The notes under the pieces: model-generated
The model's input: only the letters and a program-made list of their open reading frames with translations
What the model was told of the DNA's origin: nothing
Database searches by the model: none
Position numbers and translations under genes: made by a program
In this document: positions 49,669 to 60,360 of the stretch, piece after piece
How positions within the stretch are numbered: the stretch's first letter is position 1
How the letters are laid out: every line of letters starts with the position of its first letter
DNA from: Streptococcus merionis DSM 19192
Lineage (GTDB): Bacteria; Bacillota; Bacilli; Lactobacillales; Streptococcaceae
Reading direction: 5' to 3'
Length of the DNA: 64,000 nucleotides
NCBI RefSeq assembly: GCF_000380085.1
Contig: NZ_KB904538.1
Coordinates: forward strand, 163,995 to 227,994

Positions 49669-51039
49669 CTAAGAGACAAAGTGAGCTGAAGCCTGATGAT
49701 AGGCAAGGTCTGCTTCGACCTTTTTAAGTCTGAAAGAAAGCAGTAAACCACTGCTAGCAATCCCTAAAATCAAGCCGATCCAGTAGCTGTATGGTCCTAG
49801 GTTAGTCACATGTTCAATCAGAAAAGCGCTTGGCAGAGAAATCCCCCAATAGGCCATCACACCAATCATAAAGGGACGCCGTGTGTCCTTGTAGCCCCTG
49901 AGGATCCCTTGAATCGGTGCCGTATAGGCGTCGGCCATCTGAAAACATAAACTGTAAGTCAAAAAGACACTAGTCGTCTGGATAAAGGCTGGATCTGTCC
50001 CGTAAAGACTAGCCACCTTTTCACGAAAAATGAAAAGAAAGACCAACGTCATCACGGCAAATCCAAAGGCTAATCGCCGACCAATCTTAGCGTAGGCCTT
50101 AGCATCCTCCAAGCGCTCAGCACCGATTTCATAAGAAACGGTGATCGGCAGAGCTGTTGCTATTGAGACAGGAAAAGCATACATAAGACTCGAAAAGTTC
50201 ATAGCTGCTTGGTGCGACGCGATCATAGCTGTCGAGTATTTGGCCATTAAAAGACCAACCACTGCAAAGATAGCTACTTCCACAAAAATAGCACCACCAA
50301 TCGGCAAACCTAGTCGAAAGCCCGCTCCCATCTCTCGCCAATTGAGCGGTGAAAATTTCCAGAGTTTAAATATCTTAATTTTCGGATGAACAACCATGAC
50401 AGCTAGGACAATGATGAGCACCAACCAGTAAGCTAGGGCTGTCCCCAGCCCTGCACCCGCTCCGCCCATCTGCGGAAAACCCCATTTCCCAAAAATCAAG
50501 AGATAGTTAAAAAAGGAGTTAAAGGGCAGCAAAAGCAACATGAGAAACATGGATAAACGCGTCAGGCCTAGAGCGTCAAAGAAACTACGGCAGACACTGA
50601 ATAAAAAGAGCGGAAAAATCCCAAGAGATAGCCAAGACAGGTAGCTACTTGCTACTTGAAAGACCTCATCTTCCAGTCCTAGAAGCCCCAGCGCAGCATC
50701 TCCACCAAACTGGACTAAAAGCCAGAAAAACACGGTTAACACAATGCTCATATAGGTAAACTGGTGAAAGTCTCGTGGAATTTTAGCCCTCTCCTTTCGG
50801 CCTAAATGCTGCCCAACTATAGGCACTAAGGCTGACACGATACCTGTCAGAAAAGTAAAGAACGGATTCCACAGACTAGTTGCCATGGATACCCCAGCCA
50901 AATCCACTGTACTATAGCGTCCTGTCATCATAGTGTCAATAAAGGATGCTGAATAGCTGGCCAATTGGTAAATCAAAATCGGGAAGAAAATCACAATAAA
51001 CAGACGCATTTTCTCTTCAAGTGTTTTCGTTTCGTACAT
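49669..51039 (-). CDS. MATE family efflux transporter
   Basis: 456 residues, twelve likely membrane segments in two related halves, as in NorM/DinF. Typical motifs: SFIDTMMTGRYSTVDLAGVS in helix 2 and ATALPITVSYEIGAERLEDA in the second half. Exports cationic compounds with Na+ or H+. AAGGAG precedes the ATG and TGCTATAAT lies just upstream. Monocistronic. Confidence 0.92.
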   Translation of the reverse strand: MYETKTLEEKMRLFIVIFFPILIYQLASYSASFIDTMMTGRYSTVDLAGVSMATSLWNPFFTFLTGIVSALVPIVGQHLGRKERAKIPRDFHQFTYMSIVLTVFFWLLVQFGGDAALGLLGLEDEVFQVASSYLSWLSLGIFPLFLFSVCRSFFDALGLTRLSMFLMLLLLPFNSFFNYLLIFGKWGFPQMGGAGAGLGTALAYWLVLIIVLAVMVVHPKIKIFKLWKFSPLNWREMGAGFRLGLPIGGAIFVEVAIFAVVGLLMAKYSTAMIASHQAAMNFSSLMYAFPVSIATALPITVSYEIGAERLEDAKAYAKIGRRLAFGFAVMTLVFLFIFREKVASLYGTDPAFIQTTSVFLTYSLCFQMADAYTAPIQGILRGYKDTRRPFMIGVMAYWGISLPSAFLIEHVTNLGPYSYWIGLILGIASSGLLLSFRLKKVEADLAYHQASAHFVS

Positions 51040-51187
51040 AATAGCTCCTTGAGACTATTATAGCACATTCCTTTTTACAGCTTGACGAAAACATCATATC
51101 CTTTTTGGCAAAAATTCCCTAAAAGAGGCTAGACCACTCAATAACGATAAATAAGAGTTGCAGAGCAAAAACGAACAAATAAATCTA

Positions 51188-52042
51188 TTATTTTTTAACT
51201 TCTTGTTGATAAAAGGCTGCCAGCGCTTCTTGCCAAGTTGGGATAACAAAGCCCGTGGCCTTAGCTTTAGCCAAGCTCATCGTTGAGTTCAGCGGGCGTT
51301 TTGCCTTAGCTGGAAATTGATCTGACGTCACTGGATTGACCGTAACATTCTTATCCTTGAGAATTTCCTTGGCAAAATCATACCAGGTAATCCCTTTTTC
51401 AGAGTCATTGGATAAATGGTAGTAGCCATAGTCCTGCTTAGTATCTACCAAATAAACCATAAATTCTGCCAAAGTCCGTGTCCAAGTTGGCCGTCCAAAT
51501 TGGTCATTCACAACGCCTAAGGTGTCTCTGGTTTCAGCCAAATTTTGCATGGTGAAAACAAAATTTTTACCATAATTCCCAAAGACCCATGCTGTACGTA
51601 CAGTATAAAATTTATTTGTCAAGCGCTCAACTGCTTCTTCACCCAAACGCTTGGCACGGCCATATTCCGTTTGTGGGTTGGCAGGCTCATCAACCTCAAG
51701 CTCCAAACCAGCTGGCTTTTGCCCTTCAAAAACATAGTCTGTCGAAATATAGACCAAAATTGCATTGTGGACTGCAGCAGCTTTAGCGACATTCTCTGTT
51801 CCTAAAACGTTGATCTTTTCATTAAGCTCTTTGCCTTCGTCTTCAGCAGCGTCAACCGCAGTATAGGCAGCACAGTGGTAAACGACGGTCGGCTTGACCT
51901 CTGCAAAAAAGGCAGTTACCTTCTCTGCGTCAGTAATATCCATTTCAGCCACATCGGCTGCGACATAAGCTATACCACGCTCATCCAAAAGATGGCGCAA
52001 TTCTGTTCCTAATTGGCCATTGGCACCTGTAATTAAAATCAT
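51188..52042 (-). CDS. rmlD: dTDP-4-dehydrorhamnose reductase
   Basis: 284 residues, extended SDR. NAD(P) motif MILITGANGQLGTELRHLL, catalytic region ISTDYVFEGQKPAGLEL and YGRAKRLGEEAVE with Tyr and Lys. Last step in making dTDP-L-rhamnose for the rhamnose cell-wall polysaccharide. It is cut off from rmlACB by panE and a PTS IIC gene with their own terminator, so it is transcribed separately. Confidence 0.95.
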   Translation of the reverse strand: MILITGANGQLGTELRHLLDERGIAYVAADVAEMDITDAEKVTAFFAEVKPTVVYHCAAYTAVDAAEDEGKELNEKINVLGTENVAKAAAVHNAILVYISTDYVFEGQKPAGLELEVDEPANPQTEYGRAKRLGEEAVERLTNKFYTVRTAWVFGNYGKNFVFTMQNLAETRDTLGVVNDQFGRPTWTRTLAEFMVYLVDTKQDYGYYHLSNDSEKGITWYDFAKEILKDKNVTVNPVTSDQFPAKAKRPLNSTMSLAKAKATGFVIPTWQEALAAFYQQEVKK

Positions 52043-52089
52043 GATGGACTCCTTTATTCAACTTTCTTACTCGAATATTATAACACAAA

Positions 52090-52114
52090 AACTCTCCAAA
52101 GCATTTGGAGAGTT
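52090..52114 (-). terminator. terminator of the PTS IIC-panE operon
   Basis: AACTCTCCAAA/TTTGGAGAGTT around 3 bases, TTTTTG beyond on the minus strand. Confidence 0.85.
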
Positions 52115-52120
52115 TCGAGA

Positions 52121-53047
52121 TTATTTGATACCGAAGATGTCTTCTTTGGTGTGAATGAGTTGAGTCATCATTTGACAGTATGGAGTTGAAATTCCAAGAC
52201 GTTTTGCTTTTTCACTGACTGCTCCATTGAGGTAGTCAATTTCAGTGAGACGATGATTTTTCACCAAATCCTGATGCATAGAAGGATAATGAGGAGCCGC
52301 CTTAACAGAAATCTCCATAACATAGTTGGTAATGTCATCTTCATCCAAGGTTACGCCCTCTGCAAGCCCTACGCTGACAAATTCATGAATAATCTCACGG
52401 ACAACTTTCAAGCCTGATTCACTGGCAAAAAGTTCACCAATCGTACAATCGAGAAGGGCGCAGCCTGAGTTCATCGTACCGTTGACACAAGCCTTACGCC
52501 AGATAGATGGAATCACATCCATGTCATAGGTCGCATTGAGACCCGCACCGTTTAAGATATCTGTTACTTCACGACCAGAAGCTTCTTGACTAGCATCAAT
52601 GGCTTGTAGGTTAATCGCACCTTTTCCTTGCATCAAGACCACCCCTGGTTCCTTGAGGCTTGCAGTCCAAACAGTTACCCCCATGAGGATATTGGTCGCA
52701 GGAATATACTCTTTCATCACATCCTCGTGACCCAAGCCATTTAAAAGACAGAACACGCGTGTTTTTGAGCCAACGATTGGCTTAATATCTTGCAACATTT
52801 GTCTCAGCTGCATGGCTTTGGTAAAAAGAATGATCAAGTCTCCCTCGCCTTCAGCCTCTGTCGGCTTCATAATGGGAAGGTGAACCGTTTTTTCTTCGTC
52901 CCCTACCACTTTCAGTCCATCTTTTTTGATGGCGTCAATATGAGCCTCCCAATTGTCTAAGAGGGTCACATCATTTCCGGCCTCGGATAATTGAACACCA
53001 AAACGGCATCCCATGGCACCTGCGCCTGCAATATAAATTTTCATCAT
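52121..53047 (-). CDS. panE: 2-dehydropantoate 2-reductase (ketopantoate reductase)
   Basis: 308 residues. Cofactor motif KIYIAGAGAMGCRFGVQL, then the catalytic Lys/Asn/Ser set (WRKACVNGTMNSGCALLDC) in the C-terminal helical domain. It makes pantoate for coenzyme A. No panB or panC is nearby, so it may instead act on another 2-oxo acid. It follows the PTS IIC gene by 31 bp, a pairing common in streptococci. Confidence 0.9.
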   Translation of the reverse strand: MMKIYIAGAGAMGCRFGVQLSEAGNDVTLLDNWEAHIDAIKKDGLKVVGDEEKTVHLPIMKPTEAEGEGDLIILFTKAMQLRQMLQDIKPIVGSKTRVFCLLNGLGHEDVMKEYIPATNILMGVTVWTASLKEPGVVLMQGKGAINLQAIDASQEASGREVTDILNGAGLNATYDMDVIPSIWRKACVNGTMNSGCALLDCTIGELFASESGLKVVREIIHEFVSVGLAEGVTLDEDDITNYVMEISVKAAPHYPSMHQDLVKNHRLTEIDYLNGAVSEKAKRLGISTPYCQMMTQLIHTKEDIFGIK

Positions 53048-53078
53048 ATGCTCCTTTCACTAAGCATGAAATAAAATT

Positions 53079-54137
53079 TTAACCTTCAAAAATGAATGTG
53101 TCATCTGTATAAAGTTTAAAGACATCGCGGCAGAGACGATGCGCTAGATAACCTGTTGCAAAAGGCACAACAATCCATGCAACAAGCATCATGACAACCC
53201 CACAACCACCGGCTAGAGAGGCGATAGGTCCAACCAATCCAACCAAACCAAAACCAGATGTCGCTGGTGTACCGATAAGGTTGAACATTGGTACAGTAAG
53301 AGCGCTGACTGCCGCATTGATCATCATTGGCACAGCGATTTGTGGGTGCTTCAAGAAGTTTGGCATCATCATCTTCATGGCTCCCAAGGCGATTGCGAGC
53401 GGAACTCCAGCCTTGTTTTTCTTCAGAGTTCCCCAGACAAGTACTGCTGTCGTAGCTGCTACACCCATAGACGCTGCACCAGCTGACAAGCCATTTAAGC
53501 CGATGGCTAAACCGATAGCCACTGTTGAGATAGGACTAACAATCAAAATAGCAAATGAAATAGCAATCAAGATACTCATCAGAACAGGCTGTAAAACAGT
53601 AAAGCTGTTAATCCCTTGACCAATCAAAGTCGTTACATAAGACACGTAAGGCAAGATTTTCCAGCCGATATAACCTACACCGGTGCCGATAATGATTGGT
53701 AAACAGATAATATTGAGTGAACCAAATTTATCCCCAAACAGTTGAACAGCTAATACAGCCAAAGCGGCTGTAATCATCATGTTGATAAGATCTCCAATTC
53801 CCTTGAGTTGGAAGATACCAGTCGCTACACCTTCTTGCGTGATTTCTGTAAATGCCCATGCACCTGAACCAATATATGCTGCACCACCAACTGCGAGCTG
53901 TTGCATCGGATTAAGCTCAAATTTTTGCGCAATCAAAATCCCCGCCATAATCGGCGTAAAGAATTGGAACACTTGAACAATGTGAAGAAATTCAGCTGCA
54001 AACACATTTGGCAACAAGGGTTTTAAGAATGTTGCCAGAATAGCATTTGGAATCAGCGCCACAACAATAGCGATTGCTGTTCCTCCCAATACATTGTTGA
54101 TAAAGGTACTGACAGTTCCCTTTTTCGTTTTAGTCAT
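53079..54137 (-). CDS. PTS sugar transporter subunit IIC-like membrane protein
   Basis: 352 residues, about nine membrane segments rich in Gly and Ala, belonging to the stand-alone PTS_EIIC_2 type. No IIA or IIB partner lies in the window and no phosphorylation site is expected. The substrate is unknown; constant pairing with panE in streptococci hints at a pantoate-like or keto-acid link (inference). AGGAGG precedes the ATG. Confidence 0.82.
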   Translation of the reverse strand: MTKTKKGTVSTFINNVLGGTAIAIVVALIPNAILATFLKPLLPNVFAAEFLHIVQVFQFFTPIMAGILIAQKFELNPMQQLAVGGAAYIGSGAWAFTEITQEGVATGIFQLKGIGDLINMMITAALAVLAVQLFGDKFGSLNIICLPIIIGTGVGYIGWKILPYVSYVTTLIGQGINSFTVLQPVLMSILIAISFAILIVSPISTVAIGLAIGLNGLSAGAASMGVAATTAVLVWGTLKKNKAGVPLAIALGAMKMMMPNFLKHPQIAVPMMINAAVSALTVPMFNLIGTPATSGFGLVGLVGPIASLAGGCGVVMMLVAWIVVPFATGYLAHRLCRDVFKLYTDDTFIFEG

Positions 54138-54158
54138 AAAAACATCCTCCTAAGTTTC

Positions 54159-54175
54159 TTATACTGCTAGTATAA
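54159..54175. promoter_or_regulatory. palindromic operator candidate before the PTS IIC gene
   Basis: TTATACT-GCT-AGTATAA, perfect 7-bp arms, overlapping an extended -10 (TGTTATACT on the minus strand). Confidence 0.5.
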
Positions 54176-54261
54176 CATAAAGTTAACATATTATCTTTCT
54201 TTTCTGTAAAATTTGAAAAATTTTTCACATTTTTTACAATGTCTGAACATACTCCGATTTA

Positions 54262-54294
54262 CAAAATAAAAAGAACAGTCAAAAAACTGTCCTT
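54262..54294 (-). terminator. terminator of the rmlACB operon
   Basis: On the minus strand AAGGACAGT pairs with ACTGTTCTT around TTTTTG, and TTTTATTTTG follows, just past rmlB. Confidence 0.8.
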
Positions 54295-54300
54295 TCCATC

Positions 54301-56099
<1,799 letters not shown>

Positions 56100-56588
56100 T
56101 TAGGTGTTTAAGATGTTTTCAAGATAAGCAATTTTGGCGAAGTCTTTCTGGTTATTTTTATCTGCTCGGTAGCTGTCTTTGGAAGAAGAACGATAGATTT
56201 TTAGATACTGTTCGGCAGTAGGCAAGAAATACCGAACCTCTTGATCCGCATGCTCTTCAAGTTCCTCTAAGGGAATCCCTGCAAAAGATGGCAGGGAATT
56301 TATCCCACCAAATTCCACCGAAAGACCACTCTTTTGAAACTCATGTTCATGGCGATCAACCAGCTGGAAGCCTAACTTCTCCATAAGAGCGTTAATTTCT
56401 GAAAATTGGTAAATACGCCCTTCGTCAGGCGCTTCCCAACCACGAGGGTCACTCGGAACATGGATGTCCAAATCCCGTGCCTCCCATGAGCGATTGGTTA
56501 CTCTTTCTAACCCAACCGACCCCATCAACAGGGGAGTTATCCCAATTTCATTTAGCTCTCTAGCAATTTCTAGGAACAGTTGATACAT
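56100..56588 (-). CDS. unknown protein, possibly nucleotidyltransferase fold
   Basis: 162 residues from the ATG at 56588, two bases after the rmlC stop. LLMGSVGLERVTNRSWEARD followed by LDIHVP has the spacing of a GS...DxD nucleotidyltransferase motif, and later EFGGINSLP supplies a possible third acidic residue. The C-terminal half has TAEQYLKIYRSSSKDSYRAD and KNNQKDFAKI, similar in style to minimal nucleotidyltransferases. It is translationally linked to rmlC, so a link to rhamnose polysaccharide or its substrates is possible. I do not recognise the family. Confidence 0.55.
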   Translation of the reverse strand: MYQLFLEIARELNEIGITPLLMGSVGLERVTNRSWEARDLDIHVPSDPRGWEAPDEGRIYQFSEINALMEKLGFQLVDRHEHEFQKSGLSVEFGGINSLPSFAGIPLEELEEHADQEVRYFLPTAEQYLKIYRSSSKDSYRADKNNQKDFAKIAYLENILNT

Positions 56589-56589
56589 C

Positions 56590-57183
56590 TTATAAATCTT
56601 CTTTCCGCAAAGGCTTGACATCTTTTAGCAATGGATGGTTTTTATCTGCTTCTGAAACTTGGGCTTCTTCCAGATTTTCCCATTCAATATCAAGGGCTGG
56701 ATCAGCATAATTAACAAAAGCGTATTTGGGTTTGAGTTCCAAGGCCCAGTAGTCATTGACAAGGTAACTGTATACAGCTTGATCCGTCAAAACTTGGAAA
56801 CCATTGGCAACACCACGAGGAACATAGATTCCTTTAGAGGCATCAATAATCGTTTGGTAACTATTTCCAAAGGTGTCTCCCTCACGAAGATCAACCCAAG
56901 TACCAAGTACCTTTCCTTCGTCTAAAATAGAAACATACTTATCCCAAGGCTCAGCATGTAGGCCACGCAAAGAATGCTTGTGATTGAAAGAGACATTATT
57001 TTGCAACTTGCCCTCAGCAAAGAAGCTCTCTGGAAAACCGATCGGCACCATTTTTTCCTTTTGGAAATTTTCCTTGAACCAACCACGATTGTCACCACGG
57101 ACTGGGATATCAAATTCTAAGAGACCTGGGATTTCCTTTATCGCACGACAAGATAAGTCTTTATCAAAAAATTGTTCCGTCAT
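56590..57183 (-). CDS. rmlC: dTDP-4-dehydrorhamnose 3,5-epimerase
   Basis: 197 residues, cupin fold. FDIPVRGDNRGWFKENFQKE, NVSFNHKHSLRGLHAEPWDK (catalytic His) and GIYVPRGVANGFQVL are the family blocks. Third-step enzyme of dTDP-rhamnose synthesis. Its ATG overlaps the rmlA stop by one base (TAATG). Confidence 0.96.
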   Translation of the reverse strand: MTEQFFDKDLSCRAIKEIPGLLEFDIPVRGDNRGWFKENFQKEKMVPIGFPESFFAEGKLQNNVSFNHKHSLRGLHAEPWDKYVSILDEGKVLGTWVDLREGDTFGNSYQTIIDASKGIYVPRGVANGFQVLTDQAVYSYLVNDYWALELKPKYAFVNYADPALDIEWENLEEAQVSEADKNHPLLKDVKPLRKEDL

Positions 57184-58052
57184 TAAGCTTCTCCAATCAA
57201 ACGAAGCAAGTACTGCCCGTATTCATTTTTCTTGAGTGGTTGCGCTAATTCATGGACTTGCTCCTTGCTGATATACCCCATGCGATAGGCAATTTCCTCA
57301 AGGTTAGCAACCTGCATGTTTTGCATGCGTTGGACGGTTTCGATATACTGGGCAGCTTCAAGGAGACTTTCATGCGTTCCTGTATCGAGCCAAGCAAAGC
57401 CCCGCTCCATGATTTCAACCGCTAGATCTCCACGGTCTAAGTAGGCCTTGTTAACATCTGTGATTTCCAGCTCACCGCGAGCACTCGGTTTGATGTTTTT
57501 GGCAATCTCAACCACATCATTGTCGTAGAAATAAAGACCCGTCACTGCATAGTTAGACTTGGGCACTTCTGGCTTTTCTTCGATTGAGATGGCATTCATG
57601 TCTTGATCAAATTCCACCACCCCGAAGCGTTCTGGATCTTTCACATGATAACCAAAGACCGTCGCACCTTTTTCCTTGCTGGCTGCGCGTTGCAACATTT
57701 TACTCAGGCCTGGACCATGGTAGATATTATCGCCCAAAATCAAACAAACGCTGTCATCACCGATGAAGGCTTCTCCAATGATAAAGGCTTGCGCCAAGCC
57801 ATCTGGACTTGGTTGCTCTGCATAAGAAAGCGTAATCCCAAACTCAGATCCATCGCCAAGCATCTCCTCAAAACGAGGTAAATCTTGCGGAGTTGAGATA
57901 ATCAAAATATCTTTAATACCTGCCAACATCAGAGTAGACAAGGGATAATAAATCATAGGTTTGTCATAGATGGGCATGAGTTGTTTGGATGCAGCGCGAG
58001 TGAGCGGGTACAGGCGCGTTCCAGAACCGCCTGCTAAAATAATGCCTTTCAT
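57183..58052 (-). CDS. rmlA: glucose-1-phosphate thymidylyltransferase
   Basis: 289 residues from the ATG at 58052 ([20 protein letters not shown]) with GGAG upstream. GGSGTRL is the nucleotide loop; [10 protein letters not shown] holds the metal Asp; [15 protein letters not shown] is the sugar block. First step of dTDP-rhamnose synthesis; it leads the operon rmlA-rmlC-unknown-rmlB. Confidence 0.97.
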   Translation of the reverse strand: MKGIILAGGSGTRLYPLTRAASKQLMPIYDKPMIYYPLSTLMLAGIKDILIISTPQDLPRFEEMLGDGSEFGITLSYAEQPSPDGLAQAFIIGEAFIGDDSVCLILGDNIYHGPGLSKMLQRAASKEKGATVFGYHVKDPERFGVVEFDQDMNAISIEEKPEVPKSNYAVTGLYFYDNDVVEIAKNIKPSARGELEITDVNKAYLDRGDLAVEIMERGFAWLDTGTHESLLEAAQYIETVQRMQNMQVANLEEIAYRMGYISKEQVHELAQPLKKNEYGQYLLRLIGEA

Positions 58053-58407
58053 AAAAGCTTCTCCTTTAAACATAGTTATTTTCATTATACCACAAGCTGA
58101 AAAGGCTGTCAGTTGGAAAACTGTCCCTAACACACTAGGCGTATGAAGAAAACTTTTCCTGATTCTACTGAAATCACAAAACTGGTCATAAAAAACCAAA
58201 AAACGGTAATTTTGAAAGAAAACTTCTCGTTTTCCAGCCATTTGGTGCTAATTGTCGCTCGAAACAGGGCATACTATCGTTTTTCGCTGATTAATTTTCT
58301 TTATGCGTTTGACATGCTGTACCTCATTCTATCTGCAAACTGCAGATAAGAATCTACTCGTTTCATAATAGTTAAGCTTCGTAGAAAATCTATTGAAAAC
58401 AAATTGA
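58053..58407. other. 355-bp intergenic region between rmlA and murF
   Basis: Contains the rmlA promoter and, at 58330-58348, a short palindrome TATCTGCA-AAC-TGCAGATA without a T-tract, near the murF end. A 68-codon frame on the plus strand (58143-58349) has no Shine-Dalgarno and no recognisable protein features. Confidence 0.6.
58084..58112 (-). promoter_or_regulatory. promoter of the rml operon
   Basis: Reading leftward: CTGACA, 17-bp spacer, extended -10 TGGTATAAT, 31 bases before rmlA. Confidence 0.8.
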
Positions 58408-59751
58408 TTATTCTTCTGTCAGCGCAGCCACAAGTTGACCCAGATTCATGGAATTTGACCCCTTGAGCAAGACCTGATCAGCTGGCTGGACTTCGTCTAG
58501 CAACTGTTGTTTGAGCGCTTCGAATTCTGAATAGTCAGCATAGTATCGCACACGCGTATCGCCTGCCATAGCTATCGCTAATGCCTTCATTTCTGGACCA
58601 TAGAGATAAATCAAATCAATCTTTTCACTGATGCTCTCTTTCATTTGCGCATGGAGCTGCGCCGAGGTCGGGCCCAATTCTTTCATATCTGCCAGAACAA
58701 CGATTTTCCGTCCGCTAGGATTCTTAGCAATAGCTGAAAAAGTTTCCAAAATCAGTCGCATGGCTGTTGGGTTGGCATTGTAAACATCTGAAAGGATTTC
58801 AGCGCCATTTTGCGCAGTCTTCCACTCGGTGCGGTTACGAGTCAAATTGAGTTTAGCTAGCGCAGCCAGAATATCTGCTTCCTTTACACCACTTCGCATG
58901 GCTACATAACTCGCGACCATAGCATTTATCGCGTTATACTTGCCGGGAACGGGCAGTCTAACGTCACTTTCTAAAAAGTTAGTTCTAAAGGTTAAGCTCT
59001 GCTTTTCTTCCACCAAATCAGTCAAGAAGAGATCACCATTTTCACCGAAAGTCAGAATTTCTTGCTTGGTAGGCAAATAAGGCTCAATGATGGGATCATT
59101 AGGCACCAAGAGCAGGCCGTTATCTGGCATCCCCTCAGCAATTTGAAGCTTGCCCTCAGCAATTTTTTCACGATTGCCGAAAAACTCTAAATGGGCTTCG
59201 CCAACTAGGGTCACAATAGCCATAGCTGGCTTGGCGATTTCAGAGAGCAGTTTGATATCCCCTAGATGATCTTGCCCCATCTCTAAGACCAACTTCTCCG
59301 TCTCATCAGGCATGTGAAGAACAGTGTAGGGCAGTCCAATTTCATTATTGTAATTGCCTTGGGTCTTGTAAGTCTGATAGGTCGTTGTCAGAATATCATG
59401 AAGCATGTCTTTGGTCGTTGTCTTCCCATTTGATCCAGTGACCGCAATCACATCTACCCCTGTCTTCTCAATGTAATACTGTGCTAAAGCCTGAAAGGCC
59501 GCTAAGCAATCCTCAACTAAAAGATGAGGTTTCTCTATTGGTCGTTCTGAAAAAGTTGCAATAGCTCCGTTTTCAAAGGCAATCTCAATAAAATCATGAC
59601 CATCGCGCGCACCCTTAAGGGGCAAAAAAAGGTCCCCTGTTTTAATCTTACGACTATCAAATTCAATAGCTGAAATGCACGTATCCTCATATTGACTATA
59701 ATCATTTTTAGCTGAAACGATACGGCCTATTTCATGTAAAGTTAACTTCAT
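58408..59751 (-). CDS. murF: UDP-N-acetylmuramoyl-tripeptide--D-Ala-D-Ala ligase
   Basis: 447 residues, the usual length. It adds D-Ala-D-Ala to the lipid-free peptidoglycan precursor. ATP motif VIAVTGSNGKTTTKDML, then YNNEIGLPYTVLHM, metal-binding GEAHLEFFGN, and ILSDVYNANPTAMRLIL. An extended -10 (TGGTATAAT) is upstream. Monocistronic here. Confidence 0.96.
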   Translation of the reverse strand: MKLTLHEIGRIVSAKNDYSQYEDTCISAIEFDSRKIKTGDLFLPLKGARDGHDFIEIAFENGAIATFSERPIEKPHLLVEDCLAAFQALAQYYIEKTGVDVIAVTGSNGKTTTKDMLHDILTTTYQTYKTQGNYNNEIGLPYTVLHMPDETEKLVLEMGQDHLGDIKLLSEIAKPAMAIVTLVGEAHLEFFGNREKIAEGKLQIAEGMPDNGLLLVPNDPIIEPYLPTKQEILTFGENGDLFLTDLVEEKQSLTFRTNFLESDVRLPVPGKYNAINAMVASYVAMRSGVKEADILAALAKLNLTRNRTEWKTAQNGAEILSDVYNANPTAMRLILETFSAIAKNPSGRKIVVLADMKELGPTSAQLHAQMKESISEKIDLIYLYGPEMKALAIAMAGDTRVRYYADYSEFEALKQQLLDEVQPADQVLLKGSNSMNLGQLVAALTEE

Positions 59752-59950
59752 CTCGACACTCTCATCCTCATCTATTCTTTGTTTTTATTATACCACAGAT
59801 TGAAAAACTCTTACTGCTTATCAAGGCTAAACAAACAGACTCGGTTGCACCTCACCAAAATTTCTCATCTCAGAAAATACGATGCTTCAACAGTATCTCC
59901 TCAGACAGCCAAAGTCTGCCACCTTGAAATTTAAAAAAGAAAACTACAAA

Positions 59951-60206
59951 GGGAGTGGGAAAGAACTCGAATAATCAAAAAAAGAGTTCGTTTTCCCACC
60001 CCCGCACAGTTGATTAGGCCGGATTTGGAGTGTAAAACACGAACAAATCTGCCAATCAGCAGTAGTTCATTGGCGCTAAAGCGCCTAATGAACTGTGCAG
60101 GGGTAAGACTAAGTTGGCATAGCCAACAAGTCTTACTCCCAACCACTGCGCTGAGATGTCTACGCAAACGATGAGTGGTGAGATTGGACTTCTTGCTCAG
60201 CCTCTT
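59951..60206 (+). repeat. dispersed structured repeat 'R', copy 4 (short form, complete)
   Basis: Starts GGGAGTGGGAAAGAACTCGA with its pairing arm GAGTTCGTTTTCCCACCCC, then GGCGCTAAAGCGCC, then the two-part stem GTAAGACT...TTGGC / GCCAA...AGTCTTAC, and ends GCTCAGCCTCTTTT. It is the cleanest short copy. Confidence 0.85.
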
Positions 60207-60310
60207 TTAGTCAAGGCTCTTGCTCACTTCTAATTGTACAGCTCCTAAATACGCTATATTACGACAATTCCGATTTACCAGCCATTAACGCTTTGCTTAT
60301 AAATCGATAA

Positions 60311-60346
60311 AATTTAAAGAAGCTGGGTACTTTTAACCCAACTTCC
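60311..60346 (-). terminator. terminator of the beta-helix/DUF4956/VTC operon
   Basis: GGAAGTTGGGT and ACCCAGCTTC pair with a 7-base loop and TTTAAATTTT follows on the minus strand. Confidence 0.75.
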
Positions 60347-60360
60347 GTTTCAAACTCATT

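Larger units (their letters stand above)
59752..60360. other. 609-bp intergenic region between murF and the beta-helix gene
   Basis: Contains the murF promoter, repeat R copy 4 (59951-60206) and the terminator at 60311-60346. No gene is seen. Confidence 0.7.

Noticed and set aside
58143..58349. 68-codon plus-strand frame between rmlA and murF
   Set aside because: No ribosome site, no domain, antisense to the region upstream of rmlA.
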